DNA of 51,256 nt from Bacteroidota bacterium (GTDB taxonomy: Bacteria > Bacteroidota > Bacteroidia > Chitinophagales > Chitinophagaceae). The notes under the pieces are model-generated. The model was not told the origin of the DNA and searched no databases. It worked only from the letters and a program-made list of their open reading frames with translations. Each line of letters begins with the position of its first letter. The stretch's first letter is position 1. The translations under genes were made by a program, and so were the position numbers. Of the stretch, positions 1-8,523 are shown in pieces. The stretch covers positions 1 to 51,256 of the forward strand of contig PSRA01000180.1 in assembly GCA_003175695.1 (NCBI GenBank), written 5' to 3'.

Positions 1-19
1 AAAAATACTTTAACAGCTG

Positions 20-50
20 TTTGTGTTCTAGCAGTATTGAACTATGTTTG
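20..50 (+). promoter_or_regulatory. Bacteroidota-type promoter upstream of metF
   Basis: TTTG at 20-23 and TATGTTTG at 43-50 are separated by 19 bases. This matches the known Bacteroidota primary-sigma consensus (TTTG, about 19 bases, TAnnTTTG). Transcription would start near 57 and leave a leader of about 110 nt before the metF ATG at 171. The match is visible in the sequence; that it drives metF is inference. Confidence 0.5.
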
Positions 51-170
51 CAAACCATTATTTACAATGATTGTTTTGTTATGGATGATTGAAAAATATC
101 GGGCAATTGTTGGCTTGCAAAGCCTGCTTTCCAGCCTTTGAATCATCCCTGATTATTGAATTTTTCCACT

Positions 171-1124
171 ATGAAGGTGATTGAACACATACTGCAGAGC
201 AAGGGAACCCTGGTTTCTTTCGAAATTTTGCCTCCTTTAAAAGGTAAAACGATCAATTCGATTTATGATCATTTGGATCCTATGATGGAGTTCAAGCCTG
301 CCTTCATAAATGTTACCTACCATCGCAGCGAAACCATGTTCAAAAAGAAATTAGATGGAACTTTTGAGAAGGTGGAGGTGCGCAAGCGCCCGGGTACTGT
401 TGGCATTTGCGCGGCCATCATGAATCATTATCGAATAGATGCGGTTCCCCATCTTATCTGTGGTGGATTTGGAAAAAGGGAAACTGAAGATGCATTGATT
501 GACCTGCATTTTTTAGGAATTGATAACGTCCTTGTTCTTCGCGGAGATGCTGCCAAAAATGAATCTTCATTCGAGCCGGAGCCTGGCGGTAACCAGTATG
601 CGATAGATCTTCTCAAGCAAGTGGCAAATCTCAACAATGGGATTTATCTCGAAGAAGATATTAAGAATGGCGGCAAAACAAATTTTTGTATTGGTGTGGC
701 AGGTTATCCCGAAAAGCATTTCGAAGCGCCTAACCTGACCACTGACATGCAATGGCTTAAAGCAAAAGTGGATGCCGGCGCAGAGTACGTTACGACTCAA
801 ATGTTTTTTGACAACAAGAAATATTTTGATTTTGTAAAGCTGTGCCGGGAGCACGGCATCAACGTACCCATCGTTCCCGGACTTAAGCCCATCACAAACA
901 AAAAGCAGCTGAGTATGCTGCCAAAAGTATTTCATGTGGATGTCCCGGCAGAACTCTGCAATGAAATCGTAAAATGCAAAAATGATGAGGATGTTGAGTT
1001 GGTTGGAACCAAGTGGCTAATAGAGCAAAGCCTAGAATTGAAAAAAGCGGGCGTACCTGTCTTGCATTATTATACATTGGGCAAACCCAAAGTCATTTGC
1101 AATGTTGTGAGAGAAGTTGTTTAA
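171..1124 (+). CDS. metF: Methylenetetrahydrofolate reductase
   Basis: This flavoprotein reduces 5,10-methylene-THF to 5-methyl-THF, the methyl donor for methionine synthesis, in the cytoplasm. The protein has 317 residues in a single TIM-barrel domain, close to bacterial MetF length. Near the N-terminus SFEILPP (residues 16-22) contains Glu18, which corresponds to the catalytic Glu of E. coli MetF (Glu28). Further family blocks follow: VTYHR, APHL-like VPHLICGG, VLRGD, AGYPE, DAGAEYVTTQMFFD and a C-terminal HYYTLG. The reading frame extends upstream to a TTG at 156, but the ATG at 171 starts just before the conserved fold and is preferred. It is monocistronic as far as can be seen; a promoter candidate lies at 20-50. 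No methionine riboswitch or metH is visible here. Assignment is firm. Confidence 0.95.
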   Translation: MKVIEHILQSKGTLVSFEILPPLKGKTINSIYDHLDPMMEFKPAFINVTYHRSETMFKKKLDGTFEKVEVRKRPGTVGICAAIMNHYRIDAVPHLICGGFGKRETEDALIDLHFLGIDNVLVLRGDAAKNESSFEPEPGGNQYAIDLLKQVANLNNGIYLEEDIKNGGKTNFCIGVAGYPEKHFEAPNLTTDMQWLKAKVDAGAEYVTTQMFFDNKKYFDFVKLCREHGINVPIVPGLKPITNKKQLSMLPKVFHVDVPAELCNEIVKCKNDEDVELVGTKWLIEQSLELKKAGVPVLHYYTLGKPKVICNVVREVV

Positions 1125-1298
1125 GCAGGGCCGATCATTCGAAAATAATTCTCCGTCCGGACACTTCTTCCAAGCCCGATATGCACCGCGCAAATTAGTC
1201 GGCAAAAGTTACGATTGTAGTAAATTTAACTTCTGATCAATTATTATATCCTTTGGGGCTTGACGTAAGACCCGCAAGTTCATTCGAAATCGCAATTC

Positions 1299-2192
1299 AT
1301 GGCGTATATTGACTATTATAAAATTCTAGGCCTTGACAAGAATGCAAGCCAGGAAGATATAAAGAAAGCATATAGAAAACTGGCCAGGAAATATCATCCT
1401 GATCTCAATCCAAACGACAAAGAAGCGAACAAACGATTCCAGCAAATCAATGAGGCCAATGAAGTTCTAAGTGATCCGGAAAACAGAAAGAAATACGATC
1501 AATATGGAGAAAACTGGCAGCATGCTGAACAATTTGAAAAAGCAAAGCAGGAGAGAGCCGCGCATGGCGGTTGGGAACAGCAGGGATTTTCATCCGAAGA
1601 TTTTGGCAACGAAGAATTTTCAGATTTTTTTCAATCATTGTTCGGCAGAAGGGCCGGTCATGGCAGAGGCAGTCAGGTGAAATTTCGCGGGCAGGATTTT
1701 CATGCGGAATTACATCTTAGCCTGGCCGACGCCTACAAAACCCACCAGCAGACTCTCACCGTGAACGGAAAGAATATCCGGATCACGATTCCCGCAGGGG
1801 TGGAAAATGGACAGGTCATTAAATTGAAAGGTCATGGCGGACCGGGTGTTAACGAGGGACCTAACGGTGACCTATATATTACTTTTGTAATTCCCGATGA
1901 CATAAATTTTAAACGACTGGGCAACGACTTGCATACCAACGTTCAACTTGACCTATATACCGCCTTGCTGGGTGGAGAAACTACGATTGACACCTTTAGT
2001 GGGAAATTAAAGCTCAAGGTCAATCCTGAGACACAAAACGGGAGCAAGATCAGATTGAAGGGAAAGGGATTCCCGGTTTATAAAAAAGAAGGGAGCTTCG
2101 GTGACCTGTATGTGACCTATACTATCAGAATTCCTACTAATCTGACAGAAAAACAAAAAGAATTATTTAGAGAAATTTCTAAATTAAGCTAG
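1299..2192 (+). CDS. cbpA: CbpA-type J-domain co-chaperone (class B DnaJ)
   Basis: This is a DnaJ-family co-chaperone that stimulates Hsp70 (DnaK) ATPase and in E. coli CbpA also binds DNA. The 297-residue protein has an N-terminal J domain (about residues 4-70) with the diagnostic HPD at 33-35, then a Gly/Phe-rich linker with [21 protein letters not shown], and two C-terminal substrate-binding beta domains (about 130-290; [20 protein letters not shown] and [12 protein letters not shown] are typical). It lacks the CxxCxGxG zinc-finger cysteines of DnaJ, so it is class B. The gene ends one base before the cbpM start codon, which indicates co-transcription and translational coupling. In Gammaproteobacteria CbpM binds the J domain and inhibits CbpA; the conserved pair suggests the same control here. 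Confidence 0.93.
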   Translation: MAYIDYYKILGLDKNASQEDIKKAYRKLARKYHPDLNPNDKEANKRFQQINEANEVLSDPENRKKYDQYGENWQHAEQFEKAKQERAAHGGWEQQGFSSEDFGNEEFSDFFQSLFGRRAGHGRGSQVKFRGQDFHAELHLSLADAYKTHQQTLTVNGKNIRITIPAGVENGQVIKLKGHGGPGVNEGPNGDLYITFVIPDDINFKRLGNDLHTNVQLDLYTALLGGETTIDTFSGKLKLKVNPETQNGSKIRLKGKGFPVYKKEGSFGDLYVTYTIRIPTNLTEKQKELFREISKLS

Positions 2193-2193
2193 T

Positions 2194-2487
2194 ATGCCAA
2201 ACGAAGAAGATTTGATGTCTGCCGAAGAATGCTGTGCTCATTATCAAATTGAATTGTCATTTATTCAATCGCTCAATGAATATGGGTTGATTGAAATAAA
2301 CAGGATTGAATCCACGGAATTCATTCAGAAAGACAAATTACTTGAATTGGAAAAATTCATTCATCTTCACTATGACCTTGATATCAACTTTGCAGGCCTG
2401 GATGCTATTAACCATTTGTTGGAAAGGATAAAAGATTTGCAGCATGAACTGACCCTTCTTAAAAGCAAAATGGGCGAAACAAATTAA
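2194..2487 (+). CDS. cbpM: Chaperone modulator CbpM (MerR-like HTH)
   Basis: A 97-residue protein immediately behind cbpA, with a single base between the cbpA stop and this ATG. Its N-terminal part (about residues 8-75) resembles the MerR-type HTH fold that defines CbpM: MSAEECCAHYQIELSFIQSL followed by an EYGLIEI wing-like strand. The C-terminus (HLLERIKDLQHELTLLKSKM) is a short coiled coil. CbpM is known as a specific inhibitor of the CbpA J domain, not as a transcription factor. The name rests mainly on gene order plus the MerR-like pattern; sequence conservation in this family is low. Confidence 0.85.
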   Translation: MPNEEDLMSAEECCAHYQIELSFIQSLNEYGLIEINRIESTEFIQKDKLLELEKFIHLHYDLDINFAGLDAINHLLERIKDLQHELTLLKSKMGETN

Positions 2488-2536
2488 CCTATTTACCTTT
2501 CCTGCACTTAAATCGTAAGAATAATCAAAAATCAAA

Positions 2537-4375
2537 ATGAAATATAGACTACTGTTCGTTTTATTTCTCCCCTTTGCCAATTTACATGCCCAACCCTCTT
2601 CCAATCTTCAATATAAAAAGACCAGCTTCATGATTCCAATGCGGGATGGAGTCAAGCTGAATACGGTCATTTTAACACCTCTTACCAAGGAAACGATGCC
2701 TTTGCTTATTACGCGAACGCCTTACGGTGCAGGTTTCGAAAAGGTCCTTGACAATTCCATTTTGCACTTAACTCCTGAATTCAGATTTCACCATCTTTCA
2801 AATGAGGGATACATTTTTGTATTTCAGGATATTCGCGGCAAATATAAAAGTGAAGGAAAGATAGTTATACATCAGCCGTTGATACATGAGAAAAATAATA
2901 CCGCCGTGGATGAAAGCACCGATACATGGGATACCATTGATTGGCTTGTAAAGAACGTTCCTGGAAATAATGGAAAGGCGGGTATCACCGGCGTTTCGTA
3001 TCCCGGTTGGCTTGCATTGGTAGGTTCTGTCCATCCGCACCCGGCATTAAAAGCTTCTTCCGAACAGGCATGCATGGGCGATCTTTTTCTGGGTGATGAT
3101 TTTCATCACAATGGCGCATTCCGCTTAAGCTATGGAATGGAATATACCTATGACGTGGAACATGATGGGACCACTGATAGCGATTTTCCGTTTACCCAAT
3201 TCGATCTTTTTGACTGGTATTTGCATTTGGGTTCTTTAAAAAATGTCAATGAAAAATATTTTCATGGAAGCATCCCGACCTGGAATCATTTTGTTGAACA
3301 TCCTAATTACGACAGCTTTTGGCAAAAGAATTCCCCATTAAATTATGTTTCTTCTCCAGAGGTTCCGCAGCTTCATGTGGGTGGTTATTTCGACCAGGAG
3401 GATATCAATGGCCCGCAATTGATGTATGCGCACATGGAAAAAAAGGACAGTTTCAATCGCAATCATATTGTGCTGGGCCCCTGGTTCCATGGTCAATGGA
3501 GTTGGGGCAAAGGTGACAGCATAGCGAAAATTTCTTTCAATTCAATGACAGGCGAATGGTTTCGGGATTTGGAAAAGAAATGGTTTGACTATTGGTTGAA
3601 GGGGATTGGCGATGGGAAATTTGAGGAAGCTTATGCTTTTCAAACGGGATCCAACCAATGGAAAACATATGACCATTGGCCACCGAAAGACGCCGTGGTG
3701 AGAAATTTATATGCGGGCCCCGATCAAAAAGCAGTTTTTGAAAGACCAACATCCGCCGAAGGCTCCGTTAGCTTCGTGAGTGATCCTGCAAAACCAGTTC
3801 CCTATCGAATGTTGCCAATTGAAGCTACCTATGGAAAAGGAAGCCGCTGGCACCCATGGCATGTCGAAGACCAACGTTTCGTATATACAAGACCGGATGT
3901 TATAAGTTTTTCCACGGACACTTTGACTGAAGATCTTATCGTCACAGGCACGATCAAGGCACATTTGTTTGCCAGTACGACTGGCACAGACGCCGACTGG
4001 ATTGTAAAGCTGATTGATGTTTTGCCTGCTATGGACTCTTCAAATCTCCTGATGAGCAGCTATCAATTCCCCATCGCCATGGAAGCATTCCGGGGTCGTT
4101 TCAGGAATAGCTTCAGCAATCCCCAACCTATCACTCCGAATCATCCCGAAGAATATGTTATCGGATTGCATCAAATCAATCATGTTTTTAAAAAAGGACA
4201 TAGAATCATGATCCAGGTACAGAGTAGTTGGTTCCCTGTCATTGACCGAAATCCCCAAAAATATATTCCGAATATTTTCGAGGCAAAAGAGTCTGACTAT
4301 ACCAAAGCGACTCACACAATCTTTTTTTCTTCGAAATTCCCGACTCATATTGAATTGCCGGTTATGCGAGAATAG
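2537..4375 (+). CDS. Exported CocE/NonD family (S15, X-Pro dipeptidyl-peptidase-like) hydrolase
   Basis: A 612-residue secreted serine hydrolase. Residues 1-18 form a signal peptide ending in HAQ. The alpha/beta-hydrolase domain follows: PMRDGVKLNTVILTP is the usual S15 opening, YIFVFQDIRGKYKSEG carries the family's DxRGxxxS-type motif, and GVSYPGW holds the nucleophile Ser154. HVGGYFDQED is the typical block containing a catalytic Asp. The C-terminal part from about residue 370 is the jelly-roll domain of X-Pro dipeptidyl-peptidase C-termini. Family members cleave dipeptides, cephalosporin esters, glutaryl-7-ACA or cocaine; the substrate here cannot be inferred. It probably acts in the periplasm. 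It stands 49 bases after cbpM and could be read through from it, but no functional link is apparent. Confidence 0.88.
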   Translation: MKYRLLFVLFLPFANLHAQPSSNLQYKKTSFMIPMRDGVKLNTVILTPLTKETMPLLITRTPYGAGFEKVLDNSILHLTPEFRFHHLSNEGYIFVFQDIRGKYKSEGKIVIHQPLIHEKNNTAVDESTDTWDTIDWLVKNVPGNNGKAGITGVSYPGWLALVGSVHPHPALKASSEQACMGDLFLGDDFHHNGAFRLSYGMEYTYDVEHDGTTDSDFPFTQFDLFDWYLHLGSLKNVNEKYFHGSIPTWNHFVEHPNYDSFWQKNSPLNYVSSPEVPQLHVGGYFDQEDINGPQLMYAHMEKKDSFNRNHIVLGPWFHGQWSWGKGDSIAKISFNSMTGEWFRDLEKKWFDYWLKGIGDGKFEEAYAFQTGSNQWKTYDHWPPKDAVVRNLYAGPDQKAVFERPTSAEGSVSFVSDPAKPVPYRMLPIEATYGKGSRWHPWHVEDQRFVYTRPDVISFSTDTLTEDLIVTGTIKAHLFASTTGTDADWIVKLIDVLPAMDSSNLLMSSYQFPIAMEAFRGRFRNSFSNPQPITPNHPEEYVIGLHQINHVFKKGHRIMIQVQSSWFPVIDRNPQKYIPNIFEAKESDYTKATHTIFFSSKFPTHIELPVMRE

Positions 4376-4491
4376 GTCACCAAGGATGCACGAAGGATAG
4401 GAGGTTGTGACCAAACATGCTTAACAAAACTTTCTACATTAGTTTTCGCTGTCAACCCCGAAATGTAGTAGCTTATAAGCAAAAACCAACT

Positions 4492-6033
4492 ATGAACTCC
4501 TACCAAATTCTACTCTTAATTCTTATTCAGCTTCTCATCCTCACTCTTCCCGCAGCAGGTTTGTATAAAATGTTTGTCAAGGCTAATACTCCCGGCTGGA
4601 AGGCCCTTGTTCCTTTTTATAATAGCTGGGTCATGCTGACACTGACAAAATCACCCCGCTACTTATTTTTTCTCCAGTTTATTCCGATTGTCGGATGGTT
4701 TGTATCCATGCAAATCTTTGTGAGATTTGTAAAAACTTTTGGCAAATTCAAATTGTACGAACACGCTTTTGCTGCCTTAGTGCCCGTTATTTACTTCCTG
4801 TATCTCGGTTCCGATAAACAAGTGCAGTTTGTAGGGGCGGAAAAAATTAAAGAGAATAAAAGAACAGCCTTAAGGGAATGGATAGATGCTGGCATTTTCG
4901 CCGTTGTGGCCGCTACCATTATACGCATTTTCGTTTTTGAAGCTTATGCGATCCCGACCGGTTCTATGGAAAAGACGTTGTTGGTGAATGACTATTTATT
5001 TGTAAATAAAATAAGTTACGGACCCCGGATTCCCAATACACCGCTCTCCATTCCATTCGTTCATAACCAAATCCCACTTACCCGCTTGCCATCCTATGTG
5101 GAATGGATCAAAATTCCTTACACGCGATGGTTCGCCAGTCCGGTAAAAAGAAATGATGTGGTGACTTTTAATCTTCCTGTGGGTGATACTGTTATTGATA
5201 AGGATGATTATGATTCCAAAGACCCCTATTATGACGTGATCCGTCGACTGGGAAATGGAAACCAGGATATTGGCCGGCAAATCGTGCTTTCTAGCCCGGA
5301 TGAATACCCGATAAGAATCAGGCCCGTCGATAAGGAAGAGAATTATGTTAAACGCTGCGTGGGATTGCCCGGTGACACGCTTGAAATCAGGGATCAGCAG
5401 ATATACATCAATGGGAATTTGTCACCACTCCCTTCTCATTCAGAAACTCCTTATGAAGTAGTGACATATGGGCAACCCTTAGATGAAAGTGTTCTTAAAG
5501 AAGAGTATGATGTGGATATGAGCAATGTTGATGAGTTCCAGGGAAGTCCGGGATCTGATCAATACGTCATGTTGTTAACGGCAGCCTCGCGCCAGAAAAT
5601 GCTTGAGAATAAACTTGCCAAATCGATTACACCATTCATTGATAAGGATCGGACGCTTGGACTGGTTTTCCCTTATGATAAATTTCATGCCTGGACTCTG
5701 GACGAATATGGACCAATGTGGATACCAAAAAAAGGAGCTACCATTTCGATCACACCGGAAAATTATGCCTTGTATGAAAGAATAATACGTACTTATGAAG
5801 GCAATAAGATTGAGATGAAGAATGGCCAGGTGTATATCAATAATTCACCAGATAATAATTACACTTTCAAGATGAACTATTACTGGATGATGGGTGATAA
5901 CCGTCATGATTCACAAGATGCAAGAAGTTGGGGATTTGTGCCCGAAGATCATATAGTGGGAAAGGCTTCGATCATTTGGATGAGCTGGGATAAAGGGCCC
6001 AGGTGGAAGAGATTATTGAGTACGATCAGGTGA
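4492..6033 (+). CDS. lepB: Signal peptidase I, long Bacteroidota form
   Basis: This inner-membrane serine protease removes signal peptides from exported proteins. I use the ATG at 4492 (513 residues); the open frame extends to 4417, but those 25 residues are not hydrophobic and look non-coding. The N-terminal region (residues 5-106) has about three membrane segments of the DUF5684 type common in Bacteroidota LepB. A further membrane segment (131-150) leads to the catalytic domain. The nucleophile Ser158 lies in IPTGSMEKTL and the general base Lys287 in ENYVKRCVGLPGD. Box E is GDNRHDSQDARSWG (468-481). The insertion of about 160 residues between the catalytic Lys and box E is characteristic of this group, against 324 residues for E. 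coli LepB. Assignment is firm. Confidence 0.95.
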   Translation: MNSYQILLLILIQLLILTLPAAGLYKMFVKANTPGWKALVPFYNSWVMLTLTKSPRYLFFLQFIPIVGWFVSMQIFVRFVKTFGKFKLYEHAFAALVPVIYFLYLGSDKQVQFVGAEKIKENKRTALREWIDAGIFAVVAATIIRIFVFEAYAIPTGSMEKTLLVNDYLFVNKISYGPRIPNTPLSIPFVHNQIPLTRLPSYVEWIKIPYTRWFASPVKRNDVVTFNLPVGDTVIDKDDYDSKDPYYDVIRRLGNGNQDIGRQIVLSSPDEYPIRIRPVDKEENYVKRCVGLPGDTLEIRDQQIYINGNLSPLPSHSETPYEVVTYGQPLDESVLKEEYDVDMSNVDEFQGSPGSDQYVMLLTAASRQKMLENKLAKSITPFIDKDRTLGLVFPYDKFHAWTLDEYGPMWIPKKGATISITPENYALYERIIRTYEGNKIEMKNGQVYINNSPDNNYTFKMNYYWMMGDNRHDSQDARSWGFVPEDHIVGKASIIWMSWDKGPRWKRLLSTIR

Positions 6034-6209
6034 GGAAAAAGCTCTGTGAGCTTCGACATGAAAAATTCTACTATTTGGTATGGGATAGGGCAGTTGAAGG
6101 AGGTAGATCTGGAGAAGAAGGGCAGGGAATATGCAAAACAAATGAAAATTCTTGCGTGGCATGGTTTGCACCGTGCCACCGTTTTCAATATATGTCGCAA
6201 AAAGGTTGC

Positions 6210-6401
6210 CTACCTGATGGCCTGCAAGTCGTACTGAGAAAAAATAAACAGGCAGATTCTTTCTTCGACTCTCTTTCCTTCACGAGCAAAAAAGAATACA
6301 TCGAATGCAAAACGGCCAAAAAAGAAGAAACCAGGAAAGAAAGAGTTCAAGGGACATTAGAAAGGCTATTGAAGAATTGGAAAAACCCCCGGAATTCTTG
6401 A
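6210..6401 (+). pseudogene. C-terminal remnant of a YdeI/OmpD-associated (OmdA) family gene
   Basis: The last 63 residues of this frame read LPDGLQVVL, then KQADSFFDSLSFTSKKEYIE, KKEETRKERV and a final LKNWKNPRN. This is the typical C-terminus of YdeI/OmdA proteins, which are normally 110-200 residues long. The usual EYIEWI(K) block has become EYIEC(K), consistent with a small in-frame deletion that lost the Trp. Upstream, in any frame between 6034 and 6209, I see no matching N-terminal part; the open frame there overlaps the lepB end and is not family-like. I conclude that this is a decayed gene. The rest of 6034-6560 holds no other recognisable gene. Confidence 0.65.
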
Positions 6402-6560
6402 AAAAGACATCAGGCCGTCTCCAGTTACACATCAGAATTTGCCGCTTGGCAGCTTTTTGTATGCGCATAAAAAAATGGTGGAAACATTCCAATTTTCTGA
6501 AGTAAATTTCTTATTGCAAACATGAGAAAGCTTCATTGAATCATATTCAATCGAGGCAGT

Positions 6561-7028
6561 ATGAAATTACAATGGCTAATCCTTGGATGGCTCCTACTTC
6601 AACCAGTCTCCCGATCAAATAATCACTTTGAATTTATTGATCCAACGGGTACGTATATCCTAAAAGGTGTTGTACAAAAGAATAGGATTATTGGACACTC
6701 TGGCGAACTCCGCGTGAAACTTTTACTACAAGACCGAATCGCCATTTCCTTCTATATCAGTAGTGGCTATCCTAATTTTGCATCTGTTTCTTTCGTTGAT
6801 ACACTTTCCTATGAAGAGAATTCGGCCCGGTATTTTCCTACAGGGCATTCCGGCTGTAGCCTGGTCTTCTGCTTCAACTATCATGATGTGGAACTGCAAC
6901 AGACTTATACTGATCCCGTAGCGGGGTGTGGATTCGCTAACGGTGCTGTCATTTCCACTTCATTCAAAAAAAAATCAGCAGAGCAACCTCTCATTCAGGA
7001 TCTCTCATGCCGTGGGACAGGAGTTTAA
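6561..7028 (+). CDS. Small exported protein of unknown function
   Basis: A 155-residue protein with an N-terminal hydrophobic stretch (residues 1-18) that looks like a signal peptide. The mature part starts with FEFIDPTGTYILKG and continues as alternating short strands, so a small beta-rich periplasmic or surface protein is likely. Four cysteines (in GHSGCSLVFCF, VAGCGFANG and DLSCRG) could form disulfides. I do not recognise a family. It is convergent with the minus-strand DUF2330 gene, whose stop lies 10 bases away. The ATG at 6561 directly precedes the hydrophobic stretch and is well placed. Confidence 0.6.
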   Translation: MKLQWLILGWLLLQPVSRSNNHFEFIDPTGTYILKGVVQKNRIIGHSGELRVKLLLQDRIAISFYISSGYPNFASVSFVDTLSYEENSARYFPTGHSGCSLVFCFNYHDVELQQTYTDPVAGCGFANGAVISTSFKKKSAEQPLIQDLSCRGTGV

Positions 7029-7038
7029 GTGATCCCCC

Positions 7039-8523
7039 TTAATTTCTGTTTCTTTGTCGCCTCAAACTAACAACTGACGCCAAGCCAACCAAACCCAAAG
7101 TCGCAATCAGAATTCCATTATTCTTTTTGTCTGATGAGTATATATCCGCATTGACTGAAGCATAGGTCGCTCCATCAGGCATCGCTTTCTCTTCCTGACT
7201 ATTTTTTGCAACAACGTCCCAGTCAGTATAGCTTTTTCCGGTCAACGAAGAAAGGTTGTCCAGTTCCGCTCTTCTTCTTTGTCTTAAATCATTTAAATAT
7301 TTTCTTCCCGCATCGCAATTAAATTCCCCTGTTGCCGGGTGAGTGATAATATACCGGGCTTGATAGTTTTCCTTATTAGGCGTTTCTGCGAACATCAGGT
7401 CTTGCGGAAAGAATTCCCTGTTGTACCGAATATGCAATCTCGTGAAATAAACATTGTCCGAATAATCCGAATAATCTGACGGATTTTGAACATCCGAATA
7501 ATCACTCCAGTCGCGGGTCTTCAACCACCAGACGCCGGCCTGCTGAAGATCGCGATCCGAAGGTGGTATAGCTACACATGGATCGCACTTGACATAATTG
7601 GTCGGACTCACATTCCAAGCGTATTCCACCATGGCTACTGACTTTCCATCCTTGTTCCATTGATATTGGAAAAGATTAGAATAGAAATTGGCGAAATTGC
7701 TTTGAACAAACAATGGAATTTTATTTCCTGTTGGCAAAGCAACGGTTCTGTAGTTGGTACATTCAATTCTTCCGGATTTTGTAAACGCATAAACAATCAT
7801 GTCCTGGTCGCCTTCAGCGTTTGCCATACCCAGCCGGATGGGTAGCATGAAACGGGGTGAATTAAATGAGATTTGTATCGGTCGTAGGAAATTCTCGGAA
7901 AGTTTCTTCTTTTCTTTCTCGTTTACTTTAACCACGAAAAACTTCAAATTACTTTTAATGTAGGGATCCAGTACTTCCTCAGCACCGTTGGGTATTTTAT
8001 AACCATTTTCATTTAACCAATCCTTCAGTCCCGAAGATTCTTTGGCACTCAAGATCAGGATATCGTATTCGCCGACCAGATATTTTGCTTCAACTGTTAC
8101 CTTATTAGCCTTCTCTGCGGACCCGTAGCCTATCACTGCAACATCCGCGGCCTGTGGCGCCAATTTGTTTCGTTCCTCATTTCGGATATTGCAAGGATTC
8201 TCATCATAGTACTCGACCAGCCTGGGCTTGCTATATTCGTTGAGTAAGTTAAAAATCCCAGGTTCTATCACCTTGATATCGCTACGTTTTAATACAACCG
8301 GAACGGGCACCACCATCGCAAAATCTTTCGGATCGCCTTTAAAGTCATTGTACATAGTTATAACGCTCCTGTTGCCGTCATGAACGACAATGACTTGGGA
8401 AGTCTTATTTTTTAGTGTGCCATCTGCCTTGCTTACATAGAATCCGCAAAAGGCAAATGTATCATGACTGATCATTACTATCAATATAAATAGCGCAGCG
8501 ATCTTTTTGTTAAATGGCTTCAT
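7039..8523 (-). CDS. DUF2330 protein, exported and C-terminally anchored (probable separate gene)
   Basis: Read alone from the ATG at 8523 this gives 494 residues. It begins with a signal peptide (MKPFNKK, a hydrophobic run, then DTFAFCGFYV). The mature N-terminus CGFYVSKADG with FAMVVPVPVVL shortly after is the signature of DUF2330, a family of exported proteins without established biochemical function. The C-terminus has one hydrophobic segment (GILIATLGLVGLASVV) followed by an Arg-rich tail, so the protein is probably anchored in the inner membrane with its bulk in the periplasm. A short Ser-Asp-Tyr repeat (SDYSD, several copies) lies about 140 residues before the end. An internal signal peptide makes little sense in the middle of a polytopic protein, which supports independent translation. 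The RnfD-like gene is its likely operon partner. Confidence 0.7.
   Translation of the reverse strand: MKPFNKKIAALFILIVMISHDTFAFCGFYVSKADGTLKNKTSQVIVVHDGNRSVITMYNDFKGDPKDFAMVVPVPVVLKRSDIKVIEPGIFNLLNEYSKPRLVEYYDENPCNIRNEERNKLAPQAADVAVIGYGSAEKANKVTVEAKYLVGEYDILILSAKESSGLKDWLNENGYKIPNGAEEVLDPYIKSNLKFFVVKVNEKEKKKLSENFLRPIQISFNSPRFMLPIRLGMANAEGDQDMIVYAFTKSGRIECTNYRTVALPTGNKIPLFVQSNFANFYSNLFQYQWNKDGKSVAMVEYAWNVSPTNYVKCDPCVAIPPSDRDLQQAGVWWLKTRDWSDYSDVQNPSDYSDYSDNVYFTRLHIRYNREFFPQDLMFAETPNKENYQARYIITHPATGEFNCDAGRKYLNDLRQRRRAELDNLSSLTGKSYTDWDVVAKNSQEEKAMPDGATYASVNADIYSSDKKNNGILIATLGLVGLASVVSLRRQRNRN

Noticed and set aside
4417-4491. Upstream extension of lepB to an earlier ATG
   Set aside because: The extra 25 residues are not conserved in type and would place a polar stretch before the first membrane segment. 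The ATG at 4492 fits family starts.
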